A program made the position numbers and the translations under genes. Shown piece after piece: positions 33,242 to 41,241 of a stretch of DNA of 64,000 nucleotides (position 1 is the first letter of the stretch; every line of letters starts with the position of its first letter). This stretch comes from DSNY01 sp016861185 (GTDB lineage Bacteria > Pseudomonadota > Gammaproteobacteria > Burkholderiales > Burkholderiaceae_F), in assembly GCA_030263275.1 (NCBI GenBank), contig SZOR01000010.1:1-64000 (forward strand). The letters are read 5' to 3'. The notes below the pieces were generated by a model. It was given only the letters and a program-made list of their open reading frames with translations. It searched no databases and was not told where the DNA came from.

Positions 33242-33922
33242 ATGAGCACGAAGATCGAAGGAGTGCGCGCCTGCGTGTTCGACGCGTACGGCACGCTGTT
33301 CGACTTCGCGTCGGCCGCCGCGCGCTGCCGCGACGAACTCGGCGACCGGGTGAACGCGCTGACCGCGCTGTGGCGCGACAAGCAGTTGCAGTACACGTGG
33401 CTGCGCGCGCTGCAGGACCGGCACGCCGACTTCTGGCAGGTGACCGGCGACGCGCTCGACTACGCGCTCGAGACGCTCGGCCTGGCGTCGCCCGCCTTGC
33501 GCGCGCGCCTGATGAACCTGTACCTGACGCTGGAGGCGTTTCCCGAAGTCCCGGCGACGCTGCGCGAGCTGAAGTCGCGCGGATTGACCACGGCGATCCT
33601 ATCGAACGGCACACCGGCGATGCTTTCCGCCGCGGTGCGCGCGGCCGGGCTGACGGACGTGCTCGATGCCGTGCTGTCGGTCGAGGAGGTCGGCGTCTAC
33701 AAACCGCACCCGCGCGTGTATCAGCTCGCGGTCGATCGGCTCGGCATGCCCGCCGCGGCGATCGCCTTCCAGTCGTCGAACGCGTGGGACGCGTATGCGG
33801 CGTCCGCTTTCGGCATGCGCGTCGTCTGGTGCAATCGCTACGGGCAGCGCGCGGAGCGGCTGCCGGGAAGTCCCGACGCGGTGGTGACTTCGCTCGCCGA
33901 GTTGCCTGCGTTGCTCGGCTGA
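33242..33922 (+). CDS. Haloacid dehalogenase, type II
   Basis: The 226-residue HAD-fold hydrolase has the nucleophile D14 in VFDAYGTLFDFASAA, motif II LSNGTPAML near residue 120, the Lys in VGVYKPHPRVYQLA near residue 157, and AFQSSNAWDAYAASAFGM near residue 180. That SSNAWD sequence is diagnostic of L-2-haloacid dehalogenases rather than phosphatases. It would convert 2-haloalkanoic acids to 2-hydroxy acids. The ATG at 33242 has a GAGGAG upstream; a long in-frame extension to 32873 runs through the repeat and is not coding. It is convergent with merA, with only 12 bp between stops. Confidence 0.93.
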   Translation: MSTKIEGVRACVFDAYGTLFDFASAAARCRDELGDRVNALTALWRDKQLQYTWLRALQDRHADFWQVTGDALDYALETLGLASPALRARLMNLYLTLEAFPEVPATLRELKSRGLTTAILSNGTPAMLSAAVRAAGLTDVLDAVLSVEEVGVYKPHPRVYQLAVDRLGMPAAAIAFQSSNAWDAYAASAFGMRVVWCNRYGQRAERLPGSPDAVVTSLAELPALLG

Positions 33923-33934
33923 GCACCACCCCGC

Positions 33935-35410
33935 TCAACTGGCGCAGCAGGAAAGCTGCTTCACGTCGCGCGTGAACGTCTGCGCGGCGAGTTTCAGACC
34001 CTCGACCATCGTCAGGTACGGGAACAGCAGATCGGCCAGTTCGCCGACCGTCATCCGCGCATGGATCGCGAGCGCCGCGGTCTGGATCAGCTCGCCGGCC
34101 TCGGCCGCTACCGCCTGCACGCCGAGCAGCCGGCCGCTCGCTGCTTCCGCCACGAGCTTGACGAAGCCGCGCGTATCGAAGTTGGCCAGCGCGCGCGGCA
34201 CGTTGTCCAACGTCAGCACGCGGCTGTCGGTTTCGATGCCCTGCCGATGCGCTTCGGCTTCGGTGAGCCCGACCGTGGCGATCTGCGGGTCGGTGAACAC
34301 CACGGCCGGCATCGCGCCGAGATCCAGCGTCGCGTCGCCGCCGGTCATGTTGATCGCCGCACGCGTGCCGGCCGCGGCCGCCACGTACACGAGCTGCGGC
34401 TGGTCGGTGCAGTCGCCGGCGGCGTAGATGTGCGGGCAACTCGTGCGCAGGTGCGCGTCGACGCGAATCGCGCCGCGTTCGTCGAGCGCCACGCCGGCGC
34501 GGTGCAGATCGAGCGCGCGCGTGTTCGGCATGCGCCCGGTGGCGACCAGCAGCCGGTCGGCGCGGACTTCGCCGCCGGCAGTGGCCAGCACGAATTCGCC
34601 GTCCGGGTAGCCGACACGCTGCGCCTGCGTGTGCTCGCGCACGTCGATGCCTTCGGCACGAAACGCGGCGGTCATGGCCGCGCCGATCGCCGGATCCTGG
34701 CGGAAGAACGGCGTGCTGCGGGCAAGCAGTGTCACGCGGCTGCCCAGCCGCGCGTACGCCTGCGCCAATTCGGCTGCCACCGCCGACGAGCCGATGACTG
34801 CGAGCCGCGGCGGGATCGTCTCCGCCGCCAGCGCCTCCGTCGACGTCCAGAACGGCGTTTCGGCCAGCCCCGGGATCGGCGGCACCGCGGGGCCGGCGCC
34901 GGTGGCGATCAGGCAGCGAGCGAAGGCCACGCGCCGCGTCGCGCCGTCGCGCGTGCGCACTTCGAGCGTGTGCGCGTCGGCGAAGCGCGCTGTTCCCCGC
35001 AGCACGGTGATCGCGGCGTTGGCGGCGAGGATGTTTTCGTACTTCGCCTGCCGCAGTTCGCCGACCAGCCCCTGCTGCTGCGCGAGCAGCTTGCGCCGAT
35101 CGATCGCGGGCGAAACCGCGGACAGACCCGCGTCGAACGGGCTCGTCCGGCGCAAGTGAGCGACGTGCGCGGCACGCAGCATAACCTTCGACGGCACGCA
35201 GCCGACATTGACGCAGGTGCCGCCGATCGTGCCGCGTTCGATCAGCGTGACGCGCGCGCCGCGCTCTGCGGCTTTCAGCGCCGCCGCCATCGCCGCTCCG
35301 CCGCTGCCGATCACGGCCACGTGCAGGCGCTGGGCCGCGCTTCTGCGGGCACCGACGCACGTGTCGCTCTCCGGACAGCCGCTCATCGACCCCATCCTCG
35401 CGTTCGGCAT
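33935..35410 (-). CDS. merA: Mercuric reductase MerA
   Basis: The 491-residue flavoenzyme reduces Hg(II) to volatile Hg(0) with NADPH. It has the FAD motif VAVIGSGGAAMAAALKAAER, the redox pair GGTCVNVGCVPSK, NAD motif AVIGSSAVAAELAQAYARLG, YAAGDCTDQPQ, and the C-terminal Cys pair in KQLSCCAS that delivers Hg(II) to the active site, which separates it from other family members. There is no N-terminal HMA (NmerA) domain, only a short leader with GCPESDTC. Starts at 35395 and 35386 are also in frame; the last has the better upstream purine tract. It is the last gene of merTPA. Confidence 0.95.
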   Translation of the reverse strand: MPNARMGSMSGCPESDTCVGARRSAAQRLHVAVIGSGGAAMAAALKAAERGARVTLIERGTIGGTCVNVGCVPSKVMLRAAHVAHLRRTSPFDAGLSAVSPAIDRRKLLAQQQGLVGELRQAKYENILAANAAITVLRGTARFADAHTLEVRTRDGATRRVAFARCLIATGAGPAVPPIPGLAETPFWTSTEALAAETIPPRLAVIGSSAVAAELAQAYARLGSRVTLLARSTPFFRQDPAIGAAMTAAFRAEGIDVREHTQAQRVGYPDGEFVLATAGGEVRADRLLVATGRMPNTRALDLHRAGVALDERGAIRVDAHLRTSCPHIYAAGDCTDQPQLVYVAAAAGTRAAINMTGGDATLDLGAMPAVVFTDPQIATVGLTEAEAHRQGIETDSRVLTLDNVPRALANFDTRGFVKLVAEAASGRLLGVQAVAAEAGELIQTAALAIHARMTVGELADLLFPYLTMVEGLKLAAQTFTRDVKQLSCCAS

Positions 35411-35438
35411 ACCGGCCGCCGCGCAACAGCACTCGCCG

Positions 35439-35714
35439 TCACCGCTTCTCCCGTGCCGGGTAGCCGGCGTCGGCGCTGGCCTTGGCGATGGCCTGCACGC
35501 TGGTCCTGGCGTCGTCGAACGTGACGACCGCTTCGCGCTTCTCGTAGCTGACCTCGACCTTGCTGACGCCGTCGACCTTCGCCATCGCCTTCTTCACGGT
35601 GAGCGGGCAAAGCGCGCAGGTCATGTTTTCCACCGACAGCGTGGCGGTGCGCGGGGCGGCGGCAAGCGGCGCGACCGCGGCGGAAAGCAGGAGCGAAACA
35701 AGCAGTTTCTTCAT
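35439..35714 (-). CDS. merP: Periplasmic mercury-binding protein MerP
   Basis: The 91-residue protein has a signal peptide (MKKLLVSLLLSAAVAPLAAA) and one HMA domain with ENMTCALCPLTVKKAMAKV, where the CxxC binds Hg(II). It carries mercury to MerT in the periplasm. GYPAREKR closes the domain. The length is that of typical MerP. It lies 13 bp downstream of merT. Confidence 0.95.
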   Translation of the reverse strand: MKKLLVSLLLSAAVAPLAAAPRTATLSVENMTCALCPLTVKKAMAKVDGVSKVEVSYEKREAVVTFDDARTSVQAIAKASADAGYPAREKR

Positions 35715-35727
35715 CGTTGACTCCCGA

Positions 35728-36084
35728 TCAGTAGAACCAAGGGGCGACGTAGGGAAAGGCGATCGCCGCGGCGACGAGCAGCGCGACGATCCAGAACAGC
35801 ACTCGGTAGCCGGTGCGCACCTGCGGCGTCGCGCACACTTCGCCGGGCGTGCACGCCGCCGCCGGGCGGTAGATGCGCCGCCATGCGACGGCCAGTGCCA
35901 GCAACGCCGCGGCGAGGAACAGCGGCCGATACGGCTCGAGCGCCGTGAGGTTGCCGATCCACGCGCCGCTGACGCCGAGCATCACCAGCACCAGCGGTCC
36001 GGCGCAACAGGTCGAGGCGAGAAGAGCGGCCACACCGCCCGCCAGCAGTGCGCCGCGCCCGGTGGGAGGTTCGGTTGCCGACAT
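35728..36084 (-). CDS. merT: Mercuric ion transport protein MerT
   Basis: The 118-residue membrane protein has three helices. The first contains the paired Cys (ALLASTCCAGPLVLVMLGVS), and a second Cys pair (AACTPGEVC) lies in the cytoplasmic loop between helices two and three. That is the Hg(II) relay from MerP to MerA. The C-terminus ends FPYVAPWFY. It is the first gene after the mer promoter. Confidence 0.95.
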   Translation of the reverse strand: MSATEPPTGRGALLAGGVAALLASTCCAGPLVLVMLGVSGAWIGNLTALEPYRPLFLAAALLALAVAWRRIYRPAAACTPGEVCATPQVRTGYRVLFWIVALLVAAAIAFPYVAPWFY

Positions 36085-36122
36085 GGATGTTCCCTTCGTT
36101 CGGATGGATCGACGGAAGCACT

Positions 36123-36153
36123 AAAGTAGTTCCGTACCGGTGTACGGAGTCAA
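36123..36153 (-). promoter_or_regulatory. MerR-controlled mer promoter and operator
   Basis: The minus-strand promoter of merTPA has a -35 TTGACT at 36153-36148 and a -10-like TACTTT at 36128-36123, separated by exactly 19 bp. Within the spacer lies the dyad TCCGTAC-N4-GTACGGA (36131-36148). The overlong spacer with a central dyad is the hallmark of MerR-family promoters, in which Hg-MerR untwists the DNA to activate transcription. Confidence 0.93.
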
Positions 36154-36158
36154 GCGCG

Positions 36159-36641
36159 ATGTCCGAGCTGCTCGAAAACCTGACGATCGGCGGAGTCGCG
36201 CGGGCCGCAGGCGTCAACGTGGAAACGATTCGCTTCTATCAGCGCCGCGGCCTGCTCGCCGAGCCGCGTCGTCTGTATGGCAGCGTGCGGCGCTACGGCA
36301 CGGGCGACGTGGCGCGGGTGCGCTTCATCAAGTCCGCGCAGCGCCTGGGCTTCAGTCTCGACGAGGTCGCCGATCTGCTGCGCCTCGAAGACGGCGCGCA
36401 CTGCGACGAGGCGCGGGCGATCGCGGAACGCAGGCTCGCGGACGTGCGCGAGCGACGCCAGGATCTGCAGCGCATCGAGGACGCGCTTGCCGCGCTCGTC
36501 GCGCGCTGCGGCGCGACGGCCGGCAGCGTGTGCTGCCCGCTGATCGCTTCGCTGCAGGAACGGGCACCCGATGCAGCGAGCGCGATGGCCCGCGAGGCCG
36601 CTGTAATTGCGACCTCGGGGCCGCGCCGGCATCGCTCATAG
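36159..36641 (+). CDS. merR: Mercury-responsive regulator MerR
   Basis: The 160-residue protein starts with the MerR winged helix (NLTIGGVARAAGVNVETIRF then YQRRGLLAEPRRLYGSVRRY), followed by the dimerisation helix. The Hg-binding Cys are in place: GAHCDEARAIAERR, LVARCGATAGS and VCCPLIASL. A Ser/Arg-rich tail follows. It is divergent from merT with the operator in between and should act as repressor and Hg-dependent activator. Confidence 0.95.
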   Translation: MSELLENLTIGGVARAAGVNVETIRFYQRRGLLAEPRRLYGSVRRYGTGDVARVRFIKSAQRLGFSLDEVADLLRLEDGAHCDEARAIAERRLADVRERRQDLQRIEDALAALVARCGATAGSVCCPLIASLQERAPDAASAMAREAAVIATSGPRRHRS

Positions 36642-36752
36642 CGACACGCGGCGCGTTTCGGAATGCATAGAGTGCGCTGCGCGTCCGCCGCAGCCGGCCA
36701 TGCCGACCGACACAGTCAGTCGCGGTCGACACTCGACCGCGGCGGAACCCGG

Positions 36753-37130
36753 TCACTGCGCCTTCCGCTCCCGCTCGCCCTTCCACTCGCGATAGCGCTT
36801 CCACTCCAGCCACTCGAGGAATTCGCGGTATTCGAGCGAGCGCTCGGACTTGGCGCGCCGGAAACTTCGATACGCGTCGAATTCTTCGAAGTCGCCGTTC
36901 GGGCCGGCTGCGGCCGGCGGCGCAGCGGGAGGCGGGGTCCGTTCGGCGCCGCGCAGCACGAATGCGCCGCGCTCTCCCGTCAGCAGGCCGGGGCCTTCCG
37001 GGATCTCGGTGGGCGAGCGGTACTGAAACGGCGTGCCGGCGCAGGCGCCGAGCACGCCGGTCAGCAAGAGCGCCGCTGCGCGCGGCAATGTGCGCGCGCG
37101 TCGGGGCCGGTTATCGGCGTCGGCGTGCAT
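36753..37130 (-). CDS. Small uncharacterised lipoprotein
   Basis: The 125-residue protein has an Arg-rich N-terminus, a hydrophobic segment and a lipobox (LLLTGVLGACAG, Cys about residue 30). The mature part has a Pro/Ala-rich linker and a charged helix ending RYREWKGERERKAQ. It is 3 bp downstream of the porin gene on the same strand, so it is probably cotranscribed and sits at the outer membrane. No known family is evident. Confidence 0.6.
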   Translation of the reverse strand: MHADADNRPRRARTLPRAAALLLTGVLGACAGTPFQYRSPTEIPEGPGLLTGERGAFVLRGAERTPPPAAPPAAAGPNGDFEEFDAYRSFRRAKSERSLEYREFLEWLEWKRYREWKGERERKAQ

Positions 37131-37133
37131 CGG

Positions 37134-38207
37134 TCAGAACTTGATGCGGGCGCCGCCCATCAGGAAGGTCACGTCGTCGAAGCCGCTGCCCGGCTGATCG
37201 AGGCTGTGCTGCTTAGCGCCGGCGTACAACTCGATCCAGTTCTTGGGCGTGTACACGTAGCCGACCCCGAAGACCTCGGAGTCGCGTCCGGACACGCCGA
37301 AGTCCCTGCCGCGGCCGTAGTCGATCGACACGGCGTGCAGCCCTGCCTTGTAGCCGAGCTTGCCGTAGGCGTACTTCTTCTTCGGGTCGAGCCCGTTGTC
37401 GTTCTCGCGGTTGGCGTAGGCCAGGGTCACGTTCAATCCATTGGCGGCGAGCCATGAGATCGACCCGCCGACCGTGTCCTCGTCGCCCGTCACGCCGCCG
37501 GCTTCGCGGCGCGACCAGCCCAGCGCCGCCGCCAGCTTGCCGCCGGCGAGCGCGCTGCTGTACCAGCCGGCCAGTTCCGTCACGTCGGCATTTCCCTTGG
37601 TGCCGAAGCTCACCGCGACGTACACGGGGCCGAACATCGGCGTGTCGTAGCGCAGGCGGTCGTAGCGGCTTTCGAAGTCCAGGTTGTCGATCGTGCTGCC
37701 GATGGTCGGGCCGAACGCGGAACCGTTGCGAAAGTTGAAGGCGGCGCCGATGTCGGTCTGGCTCGAGTAGTTGATCACGGCCGTGCCCGACAGATCGACC
37801 TCGATTCCGCCATTGGCGGCGCCGTCGCCCTGACCGAGGCTCAACTTGCCCCAGTTGCCGACCAGGAACGCGTCGACGTGGCGCTCGTTGAGTGTGGCCG
37901 CGGCACTGCGGTTGGTGAAGCTCAGCGCGTTGGACGGATTCGACGTGAAGCCGACTTCCCAAAGGATGCCCGCCTTCAGTCCGGTCCACAGCTCCTCCGT
38001 GCCGGTGAAACGGAAACGCGTCTGCGAATTGATGTTGTCGGCGTTGAACAGCTTCGACTCGGTGCCGTCGTCCACGCCCATCAGCACGCGGTTGACGTGG
38101 CCCGAGATCTTGGCTTCGAGCGCGCTGGCCGGGTCGGCGGCGGCCCACAGTGCGGCCGCGATCGACGCCGCAACGGCGGTTGCGCGCGGACTGTTCGATT
38201 CGTTCAT
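37134..38207 (-). CDS. Gram-negative trimeric porin
   Basis: The 357-residue protein has a signal peptide (to about residue 29, ASA-L) and a beta-barrel typical of betaproteobacterial general porins. Strands visible include EAKISGHVNRVLMGVDDGTE, QTRFRFTGTEELWTGLKAGI, FVARYD-like SRYDRLRYDTPMFGPVYVAV, and the C-terminal FLMGGARIKF ending in Phe as required for BAM assembly. The ATG at 38207 is preferred to an upstream in-frame start because the signal peptide begins there. It probably diffuses small solutes. Confidence 0.9.
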   Translation of the reverse strand: MNESNSPRATAVAASIAAALWAAADPASALEAKISGHVNRVLMGVDDGTESKLFNADNINSQTRFRFTGTEELWTGLKAGILWEVGFTSNPSNALSFTNRSAAATLNERHVDAFLVGNWGKLSLGQGDGAANGGIEVDLSGTAVINYSSQTDIGAAFNFRNGSAFGPTIGSTIDNLDFESRYDRLRYDTPMFGPVYVAVSFGTKGNADVTELAGWYSSALAGGKLAAALGWSRREAGGVTGDEDTVGGSISWLAANGLNVTLAYANRENDNGLDPKKKYAYGKLGYKAGLHAVSIDYGRGRDFGVSGRDSEVFGVGYVYTPKNWIELYAGAKQHSLDQPGSGFDDVTFLMGGARIKF

Positions 38208-38705
38208 GGATCTTCTCCTCGTATCGGTTGTTCGGGGTTGGTTGTTCGCGCACGCATGCGCACGACGCCGCACGGGCGCGCCTTTCTGGTGTCGAGCGAG
38301 CGGCGCGATCGCTTACCGCTGCGACGAGGCGAGGCGCTGCGGGTAGCGCGAATGCGCCCAACGGGACGGCAGGCGGCGCGCACGCGGTAATGAGTCGGCG
38401 CAGCGCGCGACTCGTTTTGAATGGGCTGCCGACGGCGCGCTCGTCGTCGCTGCGCAAGCAGGTGCGCGGCGAACATCGCTTCCAGCGCGACGCGTCGAAC
38501 GTTGGCGCCGGAGCGAACCCGCGTACGAGCGGCGCGCTTGGTCGCCGTTGGCGCTGCGTTCTTACCGCGCGTGCAACGCGCGTATTTCCACGCGCCGGGT
38601 AACGAATGCAGGCGCAGCGCGACCTATAGGCATGCACACCGCAATCGATCGATGGGAGCGATGTGCAGCAGTGATCAATCCGATCGCGCCTGAAGGAGAC
38701 GAAAA
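38208..38705. other. 498-bp intergenic stretch
   Basis: No gene is evident. It holds the 5' region of the porin gene and, at its right end, a GAAGGAG ribosome-binding site for the next gene. I see no clear promoter, operator or repeat beyond two GGTTGTTCG copies near 38225-38250. Confidence 0.5.
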
Positions 38706-39086
38706 ATGTTGAAGACGAAAGTTTTGGTGGCCATTCCGCTCGCCGCGCTGTCGATGGCTGCGTACGCCGAAGCGGGCGACATGAGTTTCTTCTGGGAACA
38801 GATGAAGCCGGTGCAGTCGACCGTCACGCGCGCGCAGGTGCAGTCCGGCGTGGCCGTTGCGGTCGCACGCGGCGAGGTGCCTGTCGGCGAGCGCGGCCCG
38901 GTGTTCGTCGATCCGCCGTCGACCCGTACGCGCGCGCAGGTCATCGCTGAATTGCATGAGGCGATCCGCCTGGGCGTGCACAACCCCAGCGAAGCCGGTG
39001 TGCCGATCACGACACCCGCGCAGGAAGCGCAAATCGCCGCGGCCGGACGTGCGGCGGCGAAAGAGTACGCCGCGGCAGCCAAGTAG
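38706..39086 (+). CDS. Small exported protein, DUF4148-like
   Basis: The 126-residue protein has a signal peptide (KTKVLVAIPLAALSMAAYAE). The mature part carries STVTRAQVQSGVAVAVARGE and STRTRAQVIAELHEAIRLGV, two copies of the short TRAQV helix that marks DUF4148 proteins, which are abundant in Burkholderiales. The role is unknown. It has a strong ribosome-binding site. Confidence 0.75.
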   Translation: MLKTKVLVAIPLAALSMAAYAEAGDMSFFWEQMKPVQSTVTRAQVQSGVAVAVARGEVPVGERGPVFVDPPSTRTRAQVIAELHEAIRLGVHNPSEAGVPITTPAQEAQIAAAGRAAAKEYAAAAK

Positions 39087-39208
39087 CGCGGTGCCGGTGC
39101 GGGAGCCGTCGCAGTCGTTCGCGCCGACTCGCGCGCCTGTTCTTGCCTGTCGTCGGGTCCGTTGGCTTCGGACCCCGAAGTGTTCGGCGTTGCCGAAGGA
39201 GTTGCGTC

Positions 39209-39532
39209 ATGTCGATACTCAGATCCGCCGCGCGAGGTTTGTTCGCTGCCGGCTTGCTGTTCCCGTTGATCGCGCTCGCCGAGTCGCGCACCGCTGCCGC
39301 CCCGGCTGCAAAGCCGGCAGACGGCAGCGCGCACCGCGCCGACGCGCCGCGGACGCGCGAAGAGGTGTCCGCCGCGGTCGTACGCGCCATGCACGACGGC
39401 AACTGGCGCTGCCTGACCAACAATCGCGGCTGGTGCGATCGCCCGATGCGGGCCGGGCCGTATGTGCTTGCGGGGAGCACGGCGGGCGAGGGCTCGAATC
39501 CGGCGCCGCCGTGGCGGCCGTCGCTGCAGTAG
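39209..39532 (+). CDS. Small exported protein, possibly DUF4148-related
   Basis: The 107-residue protein starts at the ATG at 39209 after a GAAGGAG; an upstream in-frame start has no such signal. It has a signal peptide (AARGLFAAGLLFPLIALAES) and a mature part with TREEVSAAVVRAMHDGNWRC, then CLTNNRGWCDRPM. The TREEV helix recalls the neighbour upstream. Two Cys about 10 residues apart could form a disulfide in the periplasm. Function unknown. Confidence 0.6.
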   Translation: MSILRSAARGLFAAGLLFPLIALAESRTAAAPAAKPADGSAHRADAPRTREEVSAAVVRAMHDGNWRCLTNNRGWCDRPMRAGPYVLAGSTAGEGSNPAPPWRPSLQ

Positions 39533-39589
39533 TCGAAGCGCTACGGTTGCGCGCGCGGCGCCGCACCGGCGGCCGCGCCCCGCGAACGC

Positions 39590-40525
39590 TCAAGCGCCCG
39601 GCGTCGACGCGGTCGTGCGCCGGTATGCGCCGGGCCCCGTGCCTGCGGCTTTCTTGAAGGCTTTGCCGAACGAAGCCTCCGACCGATAGCCGACACGCTC
39701 GGCGATCGCCGCGGTGCTCAGGCGCGACTCCGCGAGGAGTTTTCGCGCAAGCTGCATGCGCCAGAACGTCAGGTACTGCATCGGCGTTTGCCCGACGAGC
39801 TGGACGAAGCGCTCGGCGAACGCCGAACGCGAGACGCCGACCCGCCGCGCCAGACGCTCCAGCGTCCAGTCGTCCTTCGGGCTTCGATGCATCAGCTCGA
39901 GCGCGGTGCCGATCTGCGGGTCCGCGAACGCGGCCAGCATCCCCGGCGGCGCCTCGGCCTGCTCGACGTAGGCCCGCACCATCTGGATGAACAGCACGCC
40001 GACGAGGCGATCGACCACCGCTTCGGCGCCGGGGCGCGCCGTGCGCGTCTCGTGAATCATGAAATCGAGCGAGGTCTGCAGCCACGCGAGGTCGTGACGG
40101 CCGCTGTGGCGGATGTGGATGACATCGGGCAAAGCGGCCAGCACCGGGTGCCGGCTGTCGCGGCTGCAGCGGAAGTAACCGCACAGAATCGAGGCCGGCT
40201 CGCCTTGGCCGTCGTTGGTCACCGGCCCGTAGTGGTCGAGCGATTGTCCCGCGATGACTTCTTCGACCGGCCGCGCCGCGCCGTCGGGCGAATCGAGCAG
40301 CGCGTGCGCGCCGCCATGCGGCAGCACGACGAGGTCGCCCGCTCGCAGGGCCAGCGGCTCGTCTCGATCCGCCAGGCGCAGCCAGAAGTTGCCGCGCACG
40401 ACGACGTGAAACGGCATGTCCGACGTCGCCGTCATCGACATCCCCCAAGGTGCCGCGAACTCGCAGCGGAAATGCACGCCGCCGCCGAGGCGGACGGCGC
40501 CGAGGATGTCGCTGAGCGGATCCAT
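39590..40525 (-). CDS. AraC-family regulator with N-terminal cupin
   Basis: The 311-residue regulator has an N-terminal cupin (FHVVVRGNFWLRLADRDEPL then GDLVVLPHGGAHAL, about residues 35-85) and two C-terminal helix-turn-helix motifs (LARRVGVSRSAFAERFVQLV and IAERVGYRSEASFGKAFKKA). It belongs to the common AraC group with an AraC-binding-like cupin. It is divergent from an AhpD-isochorismatase pair, its likely target. The ATG at 40525 is used; a longer start at 40591 is possible. Confidence 0.9.
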   Translation of the reverse strand: MDPLSDILGAVRLGGGVHFRCEFAAPWGMSMTATSDMPFHVVVRGNFWLRLADRDEPLALRAGDLVVLPHGGAHALLDSPDGAARPVEEVIAGQSLDHYGPVTNDGQGEPASILCGYFRCSRDSRHPVLAALPDVIHIRHSGRHDLAWLQTSLDFMIHETRTARPGAEAVVDRLVGVLFIQMVRAYVEQAEAPPGMLAAFADPQIGTALELMHRSPKDDWTLERLARRVGVSRSAFAERFVQLVGQTPMQYLTFWRMQLARKLLAESRLSTAAIAERVGYRSEASFGKAFKKAAGTGPGAYRRTTASTPGA

Positions 40526-40663
40526 GTGCAGAAGCGGAGCTGGACGATCGGACCAGAGAATTGGACGGCCGCACATTTTCGCCGCCGGCACCGATCACGA
40601 CAATGCGCCCCTCTTCCAGGCATGGAAGCCAACGGTCCGATTTCAACGCAAAGGAGCGATCAA

Positions 40664-41200
40664 GTGCCACGACTGAACGTAGTTGCGCCCGCAGCCGCCA
40701 ACGGCAGGACGAAAGAGCTGTACGACGCCATCACGCGCGCGATCGGCGGCGTGCCCAACATCTATCAAGGTGTCGGCAACAGTGCGCCGGCGCTCGGCGC
40801 GGTGCTCGGCATCGCCGAAGCGTTGAAGCAGGGGCAACTGACGCCGGCGGAAACCGAGGCCATCAAGCTCGTGGTGAGCGAAGCTTACGGCTGCACCTAC
40901 TGCCTCGCCGCGCACACGCTGCTCGGCAAGAAGGCCGGCCTGGCCGAGGCCGACACGATCGGCATCCGCCGCGGCAGCATCGCCCAACCCAAACTCGCCG
41001 CGCTGGCGCAGTTCGTGCGCGCGGCGATCCAGCCTTCGGCGCGCATCTCCGACGGCGACCTCGCCGCGGTCAGGGCCGCCGGCTACAACGACGCGCAGAT
41101 CACCGAAGCGCTGATGGTCGTCGCGCAAACCGTGTTCACCAATCTGTTCAATCGGGTGCATCAGACGCCGCTCGACTTTCCGGCCGCGCCCAGCCTGTAA
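40664..41200 (+). CDS. AhpD-like carboxymuconolactone decarboxylase family protein
   Basis: The 178-residue protein starts at a GTG preceded by AAGGAG. Its CxxC-x2-H motif is SEAYGCTYCLAAHTLLGKKA near residue 80, with RAIGGVPNIYQGVGNSAPAL at the N-terminus. It is the third AhpD-like gene in the window. It is probably cotranscribed with the isochorismatase gene (41 bp gap) under the divergent AraC regulator. Confidence 0.87.
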   Translation: MPRLNVVAPAAANGRTKELYDAITRAIGGVPNIYQGVGNSAPALGAVLGIAEALKQGQLTPAETEAIKLVVSEAYGCTYCLAAHTLLGKKAGLAEADTIGIRRGSIAQPKLAALAQFVRAAIQPSARISDGDLAAVRAAGYNDAQITEALMVVAQTVFTNLFNRVHQTPLDFPAAPSL

Positions 41201-41241
41201 GCCCGCATCGCACTCCGTCCCACTCACGAACGAGGAAACCC

